Of a stretch of 61,076 nt of DNA, positions 34,959 through 43,250 are shown piece after piece. Origin of the DNA: Agromyces tardus (lineage in GTDB: Bacteria; Actinomycetota; Actinomycetes; Actinomycetales; Microbacteriaceae); NCBI RefSeq assembly GCF_003710805.1, contig NZ_RHHB01000017.1, forward strand, positions 1-61,076. The letters run 5' to 3'. The translations under genes and the position numbers were made by a program. Under the pieces are notes generated by a model. That model saw only the letters and a program-made list of their open reading frames with translations. It had not been told where the DNA came from and made no database searches. Every line of letters starts with the position of its first letter. The first letter of the stretch is position 1.

Positions 34959-36268
34959 CGGCGACGGGCGAGGTCTGGCGGAACTGGGGCCGCACGGAGC
35001 GGGTCCAGCCGCTGCGCGTGGAGCGGCCAGCGACCGCGGAGGCGGTGCAGCGAGCCGTCCGGGCCGCCGCCGGCACCCACCTGCGGGTCAAGCCCGTCGG
35101 ATCGGGCCACAGCTTCACGGGCATCGCGGTCGCGCCCGACGTGCAGCTCGACGTGGCCGACCTGTCGGGCATCGTCGACGCCGACACCAGGGCCCGGCTC
35201 GTCACCGTCGGCGCCGGCACACCGTTGCACCGGATGCCGCGGCTCCTCGAGCCGCTCGGCCTCGCGATGGCGAACCTCGGCGACATCGACCGGCAGACGA
35301 TCGCCGGCGCGACCTCGACGGGCACCCACGGCACGGGACTCGCGTTCGGCGGCCTCGCGACGCAGATCGCGGGCGTCACCCTCGTGACCGGCACCGGCGA
35401 GCTGCTCACGGTCGACGACGAGCACCGGCCCGAGCTGCTCCCCGCGGTACGGCTCGGCCTCGGCGCGCTCGGCGTGCTCACCTCGGTCACCCTTCGACTC
35501 GTGCCGAGGTTCGCACTGCACGCAGTGGAGCACCAGGAGCCGCTCGAGCAGGTGCTCGCCGAGTGGCAGGAGCGCGTGGGCGCCGCCGACCACTTCGAGT
35601 TCTACTGGTTCCCGCACACCGGCACGGCCCTCACCAAGACGAACACGCGCCTGCCGGCCGACACGCCGCTGCATCCGCTCGGCCGGGTCTCGCGGTGGAT
35701 CGACGACGAGCTGCTCGCGAACGGGGCCTACCGCGCGATCTGCGCGATCGGCTCGGTCGTGCCCGCGACCGTGCCGCGCTTCGCCCGGCTCGTCGAGCGG
35801 CTCACCGGCAGGCGCGACTTCACGGATGCCTCGACGCGCGTGTTCACGACGAACCGCACGGTGCGCTTCCGCGAGATGGAGATCGCGATCCCGCTCGCGT
35901 CGGTGCCGGAGGCGTTCGCGGAGGTGCGCGAGCTCATCGAGCGGCGGCGCTGGCGCATCAGCTTCCCGATCGAGGTGCGCGCCGCGGCATCCGACGACAA
36001 CTGGCTCTCGACCGCCTACGGTCGCGAGACCGGGTACATCGCGGTGCACCGCTACGTGCGCGAGGACCCGGCCGAGTACTTCGCCGCCGTCGAGGAGATC
36101 CTCATGGCGCACGGCGGACGCCCGCACTGGGGCAAGATGCACACGCAGACGGCCGAGACGCTGCGCCCGAGCTACCCGAGGTTCGACGACTTCCTGCGCG
36201 TCCGCGACGAGCTCGACCCCGAGCGGCGCTTCGCGAACCCGTACCTCGAGCGGGTGCTCGGGGCCTGA
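34955..36268 (+). CDS. FAD-linked sugar-lactone/alditol oxidase (ALO family)
   Basis: 437 aa. The FAD domain shows VKPVGSGHSFTGIAV (the GHS His is the covalent flavin attachment site in family members) and GDIDRQTIAGATSTGTHGTG. The C-terminal HWGKMH motif (residues near 389) is diagnostic of aldonolactone and alditol oxidases. It oxidises a polyol or lactone with oxygen or another acceptor. GTG 34955 overlaps the previous stop; last gene of the cassette, ending 19 bases from the convergent exporter gene. Confidence 0.88.
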   Translation: MTATGEVWRNWGRTERVQPLRVERPATAEAVQRAVRAAAGTHLRVKPVGSGHSFTGIAVAPDVQLDVADLSGIVDADTRARLVTVGAGTPLHRMPRLLEPLGLAMANLGDIDRQTIAGATSTGTHGTGLAFGGLATQIAGVTLVTGTGELLTVDDEHRPELLPAVRLGLGALGVLTSVTLRLVPRFALHAVEHQEPLEQVLAEWQERVGAADHFEFYWFPHTGTALTKTNTRLPADTPLHPLGRVSRWIDDELLANGAYRAICAIGSVVPATVPRFARLVERLTGRRDFTDASTRVFTTNRTVRFREMEIAIPLASVPEAFAEVRELIERRRWRISFPIEVRAAASDDNWLSTAYGRETGYIAVHRYVREDPAEYFAAVEEILMAHGGRPHWGKMHTQTAETLRPSYPRFDDFLRVRDELDPERRFANPYLERVLGA

Positions 36269-36287
36269 ACTGGTCGGCGCTGGAGCG

Positions 36288-37022
36288 TCACGGCGTGCGT
36301 CGCCGGAGCGTGATCGACCCGAGCACGATCGAGCCGACGATCCACGCGACGACCACGAGGAGCTTCGACGCGATCCACGCCGCATCCTCGCTGTCGTCGG
36401 CGACGGCGGTGAGCGCCTCGATCGCATAGGTGAGCGGGAGCCATCCGCTGATCGCCTCGAGCCCCTCGGGCAGCTGGTCGGTCGGCAGGAAGATGCCGCC
36501 GAGCAGGATCTGCGGGAACACGAGCAGCGGCATGAACTGCACCACCTGGAACTCGGTGCGGGCGAACGCGCTCGCGAGCAGGCCCAGCGCCGTGCCGAGG
36601 AGCGCGTCGGCGACGGTGACCGCGAAGAGCAGCCAGATCGATCCCGAGATCTCCAGACCGCAGACCCAGACCGCGAACGACACGGCGATCGCCGTCTGGA
36701 ACACCGCCAGGAGCCCGAACGCGAACGCATAGCCGAGGATGAAGTCGCCCTTGCCGAGCGGCAGCGAGAACAGGCGCTCGAGCGTGCCGCTGCGTCGCTC
36801 CCGCAGCGTCGCGATGCTCGTGACGAGGAACATCACGACGAACGGGAACAGGGCGAGCATCGCCGGGCCGATGTCGGCGAAGACGTCGGTGTCGGTGAAC
36901 ATCCACGCCACGAGGCCGATGAGCAGGCTCGGCACGACGAGCAGGAGGCCGATCGTGCGGGGATCGTGGCGGATCTGCGTGAGCACGCGCCCCGCGGTGG
37001 CGAAGGTGCGGGTGAGGGTCAC
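36288..37022 (-). CDS. ABC-2 type exporter permease
   Basis: 244 aa, six hydrophobic segments, first TM after RHDPRTIGLLLVVPSLLIGL, then the ABC-2 coupling region TLRERRSGTLERLFSLPLGKGDFILGY and PLLVFPQILLGGIFLP. This is the DrrB/YadH-like membrane half. GTG 37022 overlaps the ATPase stop (GTGA). The exported compound is unknown. Confidence 0.88.
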   Translation of the reverse strand: MTLTRTFATAGRVLTQIRHDPRTIGLLLVVPSLLIGLVAWMFTDTDVFADIGPAMLALFPFVVMFLVTSIATLRERRSGTLERLFSLPLGKGDFILGYAFAFGLLAVFQTAIAVSFAVWVCGLEISGSIWLLFAVTVADALLGTALGLLASAFARTEFQVVQFMPLLVFPQILLGGIFLPTDQLPEGLEAISGWLPLTYAIEALTAVADDSEDAAWIASKLLVVVAWIVGSIVLGSITLRRRTP

Positions 37023-37837
37023 GGCGCGACCCCCGTTCCGGCGCTGCCGGCGGGCGGTGCCTCGCCGGGCGGTGGTGCGCCGCCGCCGAGCGGACGCAGG
37101 TCGGGCCGGCCGTGCTCGATGAGCGAGAGGAACGCGTCCTCGATGTCGTCGGTGCCCGTGGCCTCGAGCACGCCGGGCACGGTGTCGTCGGCGAGCAGCT
37201 CGCCGTTGCGCATCAGCAGCAGCCGGTCGCAGCGCTTCGCCTCGTCCATGACGTGGCTCGAGACGAGCAGGGTCGCGCCTTCGGCCGCGAGGGCGTGGAA
37301 CAGCGACCACAGCTCCACCCGCAGCACCGGGTCGAGGCCCACCGTGGGCTCGTCGAGTACGAGCACCTCCGGCTGGCCGAGGAGCGCGGCGGCGAGGGAG
37401 ACCCGGCCGCGCTGCCCGCCCGAGAGCGAGCCGGCGAGGCGCCCGGCGTACTCCCCGAGGTGCACGCGCCCGATCACCCGGTCGACGTCGGCCGACGGCG
37501 CGCCGAGCACCCGGGCGAAGTACGCGAGGTTCTGGCGCACGGTGAGGTCGTCGTAGACGCTCGCCTGCTGGGTCACGTAGGCCACCCGGCGTCGCAGCGG
37601 CGCGGAGCCCGCGGGGAGTCCGAGCACCGTGATCGTGCCCGAATCCACGACCTGCACGCCCACGATCGAGCGCATGAGCGTGGTCTTGCCGCTGCCGCTC
37701 GGCCCGAGGAGGCCGATGACCCGCCCGCTCGGAACGTCGAGCGAGAGCCCATGCAGCACCTTGACGTGCGCCCGCCGCACATGCAGGTCGCGGACCACGA
37801 TCGCGTCGGTACCCGGACCGCCCGCATGTTTCGCCAT
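37019..37837 (-). CDS. ABC-2 type exporter ATP-binding protein
   Basis: 272 aa. Walker A GPSGSGKTT near residue 45, Q-loop YVTQQASVYDDLTVRQNL, signature LSGGQRGRVSLAAAL, Walker B VLVLDEPTVGLDP, H-loop VSSHVMDEA. It belongs to the drug-exporter (DrrA/CcmA-like) group. The C-terminal 30 residues are Pro/Gly-rich. ATG 37837 is preferred over a 64-residue extension made of the tandem repeat upstream; AAGAAT lies six bases before it, suggesting a leaderless start. Confidence 0.9.
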   Translation of the reverse strand: MAKHAGGPGTDAIVVRDLHVRRAHVKVLHGLSLDVPSGRVIGLLGPSGSGKTTLMRSIVGVQVVDSGTITVLGLPAGSAPLRRRVAYVTQQASVYDDLTVRQNLAYFARVLGAPSADVDRVIGRVHLGEYAGRLAGSLSGGQRGRVSLAAALLGQPEVLVLDEPTVGLDPVLRVELWSLFHALAAEGATLLVSSHVMDEAKRCDRLLLMRNGELLADDTVPGVLEATGTDDIEDAFLSLIEHGRPDLRPLGGGAPPPGEAPPAGSAGTGVAP

Positions 37838-37903
37838 GTGCGCATTCTTCGCCCGCAGCGCTCCGCACGGCAAGGGCCGGAATGCCCGGGCGCCGTCGCG
37901 ACA

Positions 37904-37964
37904 GGCCGGAACCGCGACGGCCGGAACGGCGACGGCCGGAACGGCGACGGCCCGGAACGGCGAC
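37904..37964. repeat. Four 15-16-bp tandem units GGCCGGAACGGCGAC
   Basis: Units begin at 37904, 37919, 37934 and 37949; unit 1 has one substitution and unit 4 one extra C. They lie upstream of the exporter ATPase on its 5' side and contain the palindrome-like CCGGAACGG. Copy number could affect promoter spacing; they may also simply be slippage products. Confidence 0.85.
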
Positions 37965-38008
37965 GGGGCGGGCGCCGCGGCGTGCGGCACCCGCCCCGTG
38001 GCGGTCGC

Positions 38009-38038
38009 GGCGAGCGGATGCCGCGGCATCCGCTCGCC
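38009..38038 (-). terminator. Perfect 30-bp palindrome after the trypsin-like gene
   Basis: GGCGAGCGGATGCCG (38009-38023) and its exact complement CGGCATCCGCTCGCC (38024-38038) lie six bases beyond the stop of the protease gene. It contains the GGATGCC/GGCATCC word twice, in opposite orientation. Confidence 0.8.
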
Positions 38039-38044
38039 CGATGG

Positions 38045-38902
38045 TCAGAGCCCGAACGTGTCGAGCCACTCCTCCACGACCGGGATGTCGACGCGCTGGT
38101 ACCCGTCGAGGTAGCGGCAGTTCGACGTGTAGCCGTAGCTCGTGACGCCGACGAGCTCGTCGTCGAGCAGGAGCGGCCCGCCGGAGTCGCCGAAGCAGGT
38201 GCCGCCGGTTCCCCAGGGGTCCTTCTCGTTGCCGTTCGTCTGGATGACCTGCGGCGTGATCTTCTGCGCGGGCATGTCGACGTAGCGGCGCACGATCGGG
38301 TAGCTCTGCGGCGTGGGCTTCTGCGCCCCCGTGTCGGCCTGGCGCACCTCGGTGCCGTACCCGACCGCGCGGAACAGCGTGTCCTTGTATGCCTTCTGCG
38401 GGATGAGGTCGGCGGTGCCGGTCTCGGCGATGGCGGGGTATCCGTCGGCGCTGTGCGAGGCGACCGGCTCGTCGAGCACGATCACGCCGACGTCGTTCCA
38501 GTTCTTCAGGTCGGTGAAGTCGGAGTAGTCGGGGTGGGTGTGTGCGGTGCCAGAGAGGTAGCCGGCCGCGGCGAGCTCGGCCGAGGTGTAGCCGGCGGCG
38601 GGGTCGGCCGCGACCGGCAGCACCGAGGGCGGCGCGTCGTCGATGAACGTGTCGAACGTGACGAGCGTCTTGCCGAGGGTGCCGAACGTGCAGTGCGCGG
38701 CGGTGATCACGACCGTCGGCGACACGAGCGTGGCGCTGCAGCGGTATCGGCCCGTTCCGTCGTAGAAGGCGATGAGGCCGACGTCGGGGTGCTGGTCGCC
38801 GTCGATGGCACCACCGGTGCTGGCCTGTGCGGGTGCGGCGGCGAACGCGAGTCCGGCGACGGTGAACACCGCGGCGGCTGCGGCGAGGAGTCTCTTGCGC
38901 AT
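38045..38902 (-). CDS. Secreted trypsin-like (S1) serine protease
   Basis: 285 aa precursor. Signal peptide of 27 residues ending APAQA; catalytic His70 (ITAAHC), Asp137 (NWNDVGVIVL) and Ser240 (CFGDSGGP). Paired cysteines (55/71, 236/262) fit the usual disulfides. The residue six before Ser240 (near Gly234) is not Asp, so classical Arg/Lys specificity is not assured. SD AAAGAGAG precedes ATG 38902. A monocistronic secreted enzyme; substrate unknown. Confidence 0.92.
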   Translation of the reverse strand: MRKRLLAAAAAVFTVAGLAFAAAPAQASTGGAIDGDQHPDVGLIAFYDGTGRYRCSATLVSPTVVITAAHCTFGTLGKTLVTFDTFIDDAPPSVLPVAADPAAGYTSAELAAAGYLSGTAHTHPDYSDFTDLKNWNDVGVIVLDEPVASHSADGYPAIAETGTADLIPQKAYKDTLFRAVGYGTEVRQADTGAQKPTPQSYPIVRRYVDMPAQKITPQVIQTNGNEKDPWGTGGTCFGDSGGPLLLDDELVGVTSYGYTSNCRYLDGYQRVDIPVVEEWLDTFGL

Positions 38903-39086
38903 AGCTCTCTTTCGGGTCGTCGATGAGGCAGGGATTCACGAGTCTGCCCGGTCGCAGCCCGATCGCGCCAGAGCAACGCCGATCCCGCGCAGGAATCCTG
39001 CACGGTACGGGCAAGCGACGCATGAACGGATCGTGAGGATTCTCCGAGTCTCATGGGAAGCCCATGATCGCCGCCTGACCGATCGG

Positions 39087-39131
39087 TAGGATGGGGAGAA
39101 CCAGTCGCCGCCACCACAAGGAGCGCCCGCC
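39087..39131 (+). promoter_or_regulatory. lemA promoter and SD
   Basis: TAGGAT about 45 bases before ATG 39132 is a plausible -10 and AAGGAG (about 39117-39122) a clear SD, so unlike many genes here lemA has a conventional leader. Confidence 0.55.
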
Positions 39132-39698
39132 ATGGAATGGCTCATCCCGGTCCTCATCGTCGTCGTGCTCGCACTGGTGGTGGGTATCTACCTGTGGGCC
39201 ACCTACAACTCGCTCGTCACGCTGAACGTGCGCGTCGACGAGGCGTGGAGCGACATCACGGTGCAGCTGAAGCGTCGAGCCGACCTCATCCCGAACCTCA
39301 TCGAGGCGGTCAAGGGCTACGCGTCGCATGAGAAGGCGGTCTTCGAGAACGTCACCAAGGCGCGCGCCGAGACGCTGCAGGCGCAGGGCCCGGCCGAGGC
39401 GGGCGCGGCCGAGAACCACATGCAGCAGGCGCTGAAGTCGATCTTCGCCGTCGCCGAGGCGTACCCCCAGCTGCAGGCCAGCCAGAACTTCCTGCAACTG
39501 CAAGCCGAGCTCGTCGACACCGAAGACAAGATCCAGGCGTCGCGCCGCTTCTACAACGGCGGCGTGCGCGAGCTCAACACGAAGATCAAGGTCTTCCCCA
39601 ACACGCTCTTCGTGCGCGGCCTCGGCTTCCACGAGCGCGAGTTCTTCGAGGTCACCGAGCCGGCGGCCATCGCGGAACCCCCTCGCGTCCAGTTTTGA
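39132..39698 (+). CDS. lemA: LemA family protein
   Basis: 188 aa. One N-terminal membrane helix (WLIPVLIVVVLALVVGIYLW), then the LemA helical bundle: YNSLVTLNVRVDEAWSDI, VQLKRRADLIPNLIEAVKGY, QASQNFLQLQAELVDTED and NGGVRELNTKIKVFPN. LemA proteins are often linked to HtpX-like proteases, as here. Role not firmly known; an envelope-stress or protease partner role is the usual suggestion. Confidence 0.95.
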   Translation: MEWLIPVLIVVVLALVVGIYLWATYNSLVTLNVRVDEAWSDITVQLKRRADLIPNLIEAVKGYASHEKAVFENVTKARAETLQAQGPAEAGAAENHMQQALKSIFAVAEAYPQLQASQNFLQLQAELVDTEDKIQASRRFYNGGVRELNTKIKVFPNTLFVRGLGFHEREFFEVTEPAAIAEPPRVQF

Positions 39699-39722
39699 TG
39701 GGCGCCGACAGGCACCCGTCAA

Positions 39723-39763
39723 GGTCGAGTAGCACCGTGCGAAGCGCGGAGCGTATCGAGACC
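39723..39763. repeat. 41-bp Microbacteriaceae-type intergenic repeat
   Basis: GGTCGAGTAGC...GCGAAGC...GCGTATCGAGACC, an interrupted palindrome with ends GGTCGA/TCGAGACC. I recall many copies of closely similar elements in genomes of this family. This copy lies inside the lemA-htpX unit. The relatives are at 1531-1611 and in part at 376-390. Confidence 0.7.
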
Positions 39764-39777
39764 CCCCGGGAACGCTG

Positions 39778-40653
39778 ATGTACCGAGCGATCGCCAGGAA
39801 CAAGCGCAACACCGTCTTCACGATCCTCCTCTTCCTCGCCATCATCGGCGGGCTGGGTTGGCTCGCCGCCTACATCTACGGCGACCTCACGATCGTCGTC
39901 GTGACGCTCGTGATCGCGACGGCGTACGCCGTCTTCCAGTACTTCACCGCCGACCGCCAGGCGCTGGCGATGTCGGGGGCGATCGAGGTGCGCAGCAAGG
40001 CCGAGCACCCGCGCCTCTGGCGCACGGTCGAGAACCTCTCGATCACCACCGGCACGCCCATGCCGAAGGTGTACGTCATCTCCGACCCGGCGCCGAACGC
40101 CTTCGCGACGGGCCGCGACCCGCAGCACGCCGTCGTCGCCGCGACCACCGGGCTGCTCGAGATCATGGACGACTCCGAGCTCGAGGGCGTCATGGCGCAC
40201 GAGCTCGGCCACGTGCGCAACTACGACATCCGGCTCTCGATGGTGGTCTTCGGACTCGTCGTCGCGGTGGGCTTCATCTCCGACATGCTCGTGCGCATGA
40301 CCTTCTTCGGACGGAACAACAACAACGGCAATCCGATCGTGATCGTCTTCGGCCTCGTCGCGATGCTCGTCGCGCCGCTCGTCGCGAGCCTCGTGCAGCT
40401 CGCCATCTCCCGGCAGCGGGAGTACCTGGCCGACGCGACGAGCGCGATGACCACGCGGCATCCCGAGGCCCTCGCCCGGGCACTCGTCAAGCTCGAGGAG
40501 TACGGCCGCCCGATGCGGCGGCAGAACTCCTCGATGGCGCACCTGTGGATCGCCGATCCGCTCAAGCCCGGCGCCGTCGCCCGTCTCTTCGCGACCCACC
40601 CGCCGATCGCCGAGCGCGTGCGCCGGCTGGAGGAGATGGGCGGCTCGTTCTAG
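39778..40653 (+). CDS. htpX: HtpX-like M48 zinc metalloprotease
   Basis: 291 aa, membrane protease of quality control. Two N-terminal helices, then MAHELGHVRNYDIRLS with the HExxH zinc site near residue 141, two more helices, and SRQREYLADATSA with the third zinc ligand Glu. The NAFATGRDPQHAVVAATTGLLEIM region is typical of M48B. ATG 39778 has only a weak SD, and the repeat lies directly upstream, so expression may depend on read-through from lemA. Confidence 0.94.
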   Translation: MYRAIARNKRNTVFTILLFLAIIGGLGWLAAYIYGDLTIVVVTLVIATAYAVFQYFTADRQALAMSGAIEVRSKAEHPRLWRTVENLSITTGTPMPKVYVISDPAPNAFATGRDPQHAVVAATTGLLEIMDDSELEGVMAHELGHVRNYDIRLSMVVFGLVVAVGFISDMLVRMTFFGRNNNNGNPIVIVFGLVAMLVAPLVASLVQLAISRQREYLADATSAMTTRHPEALARALVKLEEYGRPMRRQNSSMAHLWIADPLKPGAVARLFATHPPIAERVRRLEEMGGSF

Positions 40654-40744
40654 CCGAGCGGATGCTGCGTCGAGCGGTGCTGCGACCCTCCAGCCGAGCG
40701 GATGTCGCGGCGACGCGTCGGGCGATGGGGCGCCCTCAGCCCGC

Positions 40745-41959
40745 TCAGGCCACCGACCGCAGCTCCGCGGCGAGGGCGGGGGAGAGGTCGCCCCGGCCCG
40801 TGACCGCGACCTCGCCGAGTCCCTGCCACGCGGCCGCCCGCGCGAGCACCGGCGCGAGTCGGGCGGCGGTGTCGGTCGGCGCACTCGGCTCGCTCCACGC
40901 CGACTGCACGCGCAGCACCCCGGCCTTGCGGTCGCTCTTGAGATCGACCCTGCCGACCACGCGATCGTCGAGGAGCACGGGCAGCGAGTAGTAGCCGAAC
41001 TTGCGCTCGGGCTCGGGCGTGTAGATCTCGATGCGGTAGTGGAAGTCGAAGAGCCGTTCGGTGCGCGGCCGGAACCACACGACCGGATCGAACGGCGAGA
41101 GCACGGCCGCCGCCTCCATTCGGCGCGGACGGCGGGCGTCGCGGTGCAGCCACGCGGGCGTGGGGCGGCTGCCCGTCGTCCACCCCGGCACGGTCACGGG
41201 GATCAGCACGCCGTCGTCGACGAGGTCGGCGACGGCGGCGCGCACGGGCCCGCGCAGCATGCGCCAGTAGTCGGCGAGGTCGGCCTCGGTGGCGATGCCG
41301 AGCGCGGATGACGCGCGCGCGACGAGCGCGCGCACCGAGTCGGCCTCGCTCGGCGCCGCGTCGAGCAGCGCCGCGGGCAGTGCCTGCTCGGGCAGGGCGT
41401 ACACCCGCTCGAACCGGCGCCGTTCGACGCAGACGACCTCGCCCGTGCGGAACATCCACTCGAGCGTGCGCTTCACGTCGGACCAGCCCCACCACGAGGA
41501 ACCGCCGCGTTCATTGGAGTCGTGCTCGATCGCCGAGGCCTGCATGGGGCCGTTGTGCGAGAGCTCGCCGCGCAGCCAGTCGGCGAGACTGCGGTTCTCG
41601 GTGAGCCAACCGCCCCAGTCGCTGCCCTGGCGCCGGTGCTCCTCGCGGCGGAACTCGAAGAGCGGCCACAGCTCACGCGGGATGTACGCCGCCTGGTGCG
41701 CCCAGTACTCGACCATTCGGCCGCGCCGGCCGGTGGTGATGCGGTCGAGGGCGGCTCGGTCGTATGCCCCGACCCGACTGAAGGCGGGCAGGTAGTGGCT
41801 GCGTTCGAAGACGTTCACCGAGTCGATCTGGAGCAGCCCCAGCCGGTCGACCACGCCGGCCACCGCCCGGGTGCCCGGGACCTCGGGCAGTGGGCGCCCG
41901 AAGCCCTGGGCGGCGAGTGCGATGCGGCGGGCGAGAGCGGGGCTGACGACGTCGACCAT
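40745..41959 (-). CDS. YcaQ/AlkZ-type DNA glycosylase (winged-helix family)
   Basis: 404 aa. The HTH_42 family signature LGLLQIDSVNVFERSHYLPAFSRVG carries the QxD catalytic motif (Gln-Ile-Asp) of AlkZ/YcaQ enzymes that unhook interstrand crosslinks. Also MVEYWAHQAAYIP and LSPFDPVVWFRPRTERLFDFHYRIEIYTPE, both conserved. TAGGGT and GGAGGACC precede ATG 41959. It faces htpX convergently. Activity inferred from family. Confidence 0.88.
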   Translation of the reverse strand: MVDVVSPALARRIALAAQGFGRPLPEVPGTRAVAGVVDRLGLLQIDSVNVFERSHYLPAFSRVGAYDRAALDRITTGRRGRMVEYWAHQAAYIPRELWPLFEFRREEHRRQGSDWGGWLTENRSLADWLRGELSHNGPMQASAIEHDSNERGGSSWWGWSDVKRTLEWMFRTGEVVCVERRRFERVYALPEQALPAALLDAAPSEADSVRALVARASSALGIATEADLADYWRMLRGPVRAAVADLVDDGVLIPVTVPGWTTGSRPTPAWLHRDARRPRRMEAAAVLSPFDPVVWFRPRTERLFDFHYRIEIYTPEPERKFGYYSLPVLLDDRVVGRVDLKSDRKAGVLRVQSAWSEPSAPTDTAARLAPVLARAAAWQGLGEVAVTGRGDLSPALAAELRSVA

Positions 41960-42009
41960 GGTCCTCCGACCCTATCCGCGGCCGGTGACATCGGCCGCAG
42001 GTGCCCGCC

Positions 42010-42022
42010 TAGACTGGGACGA
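42010..42022 (+). promoter_or_regulatory. Leaderless promoter of the AI-2E family gene
   Basis: TAGACT (42010-42015), six bases, ATG 42022; no SD. Confidence 0.7.
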
Positions 42023-43248
42023 TGACCGAGTCGACGGGTGCACAGCGCGGTCGGAGCCGGAGACTCCGCGGGCGCTCGCCCGCGGCCGTGACGCCGCCCA
42101 CGTCTCCTGAAGCGCCGCGCGACGCGGCCCAGAGCATCCCCTACGGCATGCGGCTCGCGGCGGCGTGGTCGTGGCGGCTCCTGCTCATCGGCGCGCTCCT
42201 CGCCGTCGTCGTGTTCCTCATCGTGCAGCTGCGGCTCGTCGTCATCCCCATCCTCGTCGCGGTGCTGGTGGGAGCGATCCTCGTGCCGTTCTCCGGGTTC
42301 CTGCAGCGCCATCGGTGGCCGCGGTGGACCGCGGTGACCGTGGCCATGCTCACCCTGCTCGTGGTCGTCGCCGGGCTCCTCACCCTGGGCATCACCCAGA
42401 TCGTGCGCGGGTCGAGCGACCTCGCCGCGCAGAGCCTCGTCGCGTGGGACGAGTTCCGCACCTGGCTCCTCGAGGGCCCGTTCCACGTCACCGACAGCCA
42501 GCTCAACGACTTCGTCGACAGCGTGATCACGTCGGCCCAGAACGACGGCGGCACGCTGCTCACCGGCGCCCTCTCGGTGGGTTCGACGCTCGGGCACTTC
42601 CTCGCGGGCATGCTCCTCACGCTGTTCGCGACGCTCTTCATCCTCATCGACGGCCGCGGCATCTGGAACTGGATCGTCGGCATCCTGCCCACGCGGGCGC
42701 GGGCCGCCGTCGACGACGCGGGCAAGGCGGGCTGGGCGACGCTGCAGAACTTCGCGCGCGTGCAGATCCTCGTCGCGACGATCGACGCGGTGGGCATCGG
42801 ACTCGGCGCCCTCATCCTCGGCGTCCCGCTCGCCGTGCCCATCGCCATCCTCGTGTTCCTCGGCTCGTTCGTGCCGATCGTCGGCGCGGTGGTCACGGGC
42901 GCGCTCGCGGTCTTCATCGCCCTCGTCTACAACGGCTGGGTCATCGCGGTCATCATGCTCGGCATCGTGCTGCTCGTGCAGCAGGTCGAGGGGCACATCC
43001 TCCAGCCGCTCATCATGGGCACCGCGGTGAAGGTGCACCCGCTCGGCGTCGTCGTCGCGGTCACGGCCGGGTCGCTGCTCGCCGGCATCCCCGGCGCACT
43101 CTTCGCCGTGCCCCTCGCGGCGGTCATCAACGTCATGGTGCTCTCGGTGGCGAGCGGCTCCTGGAAGGCGGAGTCGCCACCCGACCCCGCCGAGGCGCAC
43201 TCGCCGCTGTGGCGCACGGTTCCACAACGACCCGGATTCGGACGGTGA
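42022..43248 (+). CDS. AI-2E family (PerM/YdiK-like) membrane transporter
   Basis: 408 aa. After a 50-residue basic N-terminus there are about eight helices, with the family hallmarks PILVAVLVGAILVPFSGFLQ, LFATLFILIDGRGIWNWI, ILVFLGSFVPIVGAVVTGALAV, and VEGHILQPLIMGTAVKVHPLGVVVA in the C-terminal half. Members include Na+(Li+)/H+ antiporters and putative AI-2 exporters; the substrate here is unknown. It is directly upstream of ilvA (GTGA overlap). Confidence 0.92.
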   Translation: MTESTGAQRGRSRRLRGRSPAAVTPPTSPEAPRDAAQSIPYGMRLAAAWSWRLLLIGALLAVVVFLIVQLRLVVIPILVAVLVGAILVPFSGFLQRHRWPRWTAVTVAMLTLLVVVAGLLTLGITQIVRGSSDLAAQSLVAWDEFRTWLLEGPFHVTDSQLNDFVDSVITSAQNDGGTLLTGALSVGSTLGHFLAGMLLTLFATLFILIDGRGIWNWIVGILPTRARAAVDDAGKAGWATLQNFARVQILVATIDAVGIGLGALILGVPLAVPIAILVFLGSFVPIVGAVVTGALAVFIALVYNGWVIAVIMLGIVLLVQQVEGHILQPLIMGTAVKVHPLGVVVAVTAGSLLAGIPGALFAVPLAAVINVMVLSVASGSWKAESPPDPAEAHSPLWRTVPQRPGFGR

Positions 43249-43250
43249 GC

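Noticed and set aside
37904..37964. Short regular repeats as a possible CRISPR
   Set aside because: Units are directly adjacent with no spacers, and no cas gene is present.
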